NCBI GenBank assembly: GCA_964057225.1
Contig: OZ059899.1
Span: 2,666,001-2,730,000, forward strand
Reading direction: 5' to 3'
Length of the DNA: 64,000 nucleotides
Source of the DNA: Auanema rhodensis
Lineage: Eukaryota > Nematoda > Chromadorea > Rhabditida > Rhabditidae
Below, in pieces: positions 63,883 through 64,000 of this stretch. The notes under the pieces are model-generated. The model saw nothing but the letters and a program-made list of their open reading frames with translations. It made no database searches and had not been told where the DNA came from. The translations under genes were made by a program, and so were the position numbers. The stretch's first letter is position 1. Every line of letters begins with the position of its first letter.

Positions 63883-64000
63883 ACATGGAAACTCAACATA
63901 CACTAATGCATCATTTTTCAAACGATCATAACTAATTTTTGTATTAAGCGTTTCTCAATGTAGTATAGTGCATTCGATGCGGATTTTAGAGCTGCGTCGA
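63883..64000 (+). repeat. Partial satellite monomer 183, cut by the window end
   Basis: The first 118 bp of a further copy, in phase with the array. It has a private ggattttagag. The array therefore continues beyond the window, as it presumably does on the left, where base 1 happens to coincide with the chosen monomer start. Confidence 0.95.

Larger units (their letters stand above)
1..64000 (+). repeat. Satellite DNA array, 351-bp monomer, 182.3 copies head to tail
   Basis: The segment beginning acatggaaactcaacat recurs every 351 bp from base 1 to base 63883, always on the same strand. Copies differ by scattered substitutions only; no insertion or deletion was found, and the last copy is still exactly in phase with the first (63883 = 1 + 182 x 351). 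Composition is about 33% G+C. No gene, RNA gene, transposon or unique spacer interrupts the array, so this entry also covers every gene-free stretch in the window. Arrays of this kind are known from centromeric and pericentromeric heterochromatin of eukaryotes; that location is inferred. The family is not recognised by name and the strand label is arbitrary. Confidence 0.99.

Noticed and set aside
1-64000. CRISPR array
   Set aside because: The repeats are 351 bp and contiguous, with no short repeat alternating with unique spacers.
1-64000. Transposable element or insertion inside the array
   Set aside because: Monomer phase never shifts and no segment departs from the monomer sequence, so nothing has been inserted. 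No terminal repeats or target-site duplications are visible.
1-64000. Assignment to a named satellite family such as the Drosophila 1.688 (359-bp) or Tribolium 360-bp satellites
   Set aside because: The unit length is near but the sequence does not match what I know of those families. A database search with one monomer would decide.

Overview
The whole window is one tandem satellite-DNA array. A 351-bp, AT-rich unit (about 33% G+C by hand count of one monomer) is repeated head to tail from base 1 to base 64000: 182 complete copies plus 118 bp of a 183rd. Monomer n starts at 1 + 351(n-1), and that phase never shifts. I saw no inverted copy, no insertion, no transposable element, no RNA gene, no CRISPR, no unique sequence and no credible protein gene. 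A long, homogeneous, higher-order-structured array of about two nucleosomes per unit indicates eukaryotic centromeric, pericentromeric or other heterochromatic DNA. The style (AT-rich, ~350 bp, several dyads) is common in insects and other invertebrates but also occurs in plants, and I do not recognise the family, so the host is not assigned.

Monomers differ only by base substitutions at diagnostic sites and fall into recurring types. In monomer coordinates the main sites are: 42 (cgatc/caatc), 56 (aattttt/aaatttt), 64-67 (taag/tgag/acac/aatc), about 75 (tctca/tctta), about 94 (ttcgatg/ttcaatg), 104 and 107 (ttttgag/ttttaag/tgttgag), 145 and 151 (cttgaaaatgc/cttaaaaatgc/cttaaaaaagc), 167 (aactgat/aattgat), 174 and 184 (atataag..cttatat/atatgag..catatat), 216 (aattaatt/aattattt), 224 (cgttg/cgatg/cgtcg), 246-251 (tttgcc/ttcgcc/tttgctt), 260 (aaaacgg/aaaaagg), 268-274 and 284-297. 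Type letters used below: P, N, B, C, M, W, I (right half) and D, E, F, G, X (left half).

Layout. (1) 1-4212: mixed monomers, including two W-type copies. (2) 4213-19305, monomers 13-55, 'copy A'. (3) 19306-19656, a hybrid junction monomer. (4) 19657-39312, monomers 57-112, 'copy B', a second version of copy A with the same monomer order but different local amplifications. (5) 39313-46683: a 10-monomer (3510-bp) tandem duplication. (6) 44578-60723: higher-order repeats based on a 7-monomer unit of 2457 bp in the order P-N-B-C-M-W-I, with 4-, 5- and 9-monomer derivatives. In monomer order from 44578 it reads PMBCMWI, PMMWI, PNBC, PNBCMCMWI, PNBCMWC, PNBCMWI, PNBCMWC. (7) 60724-64000: the order breaks down and private substitutions rise.

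Within each monomer about 90 bp spanning the monomer boundary (position 301 to position 40 of the next copy) is nearly invariant, while 41-300 carries most substitutions. The unit contains several dyads: an 8-bp perfect stem across the boundary, a long imperfect dyad at 102-150 and two overlapping short dyads at 160-190. There are no genes that work together. The biology to be read here is array evolution (unequal exchange, higher-order repeats) and possible structural or protein-binding roles of the conserved block. A 79-codon minus-strand ORF recurs in 48 of the 182 monomers, but one or two diagnostic substitutions close it in most others, and I regard it as non-coding.
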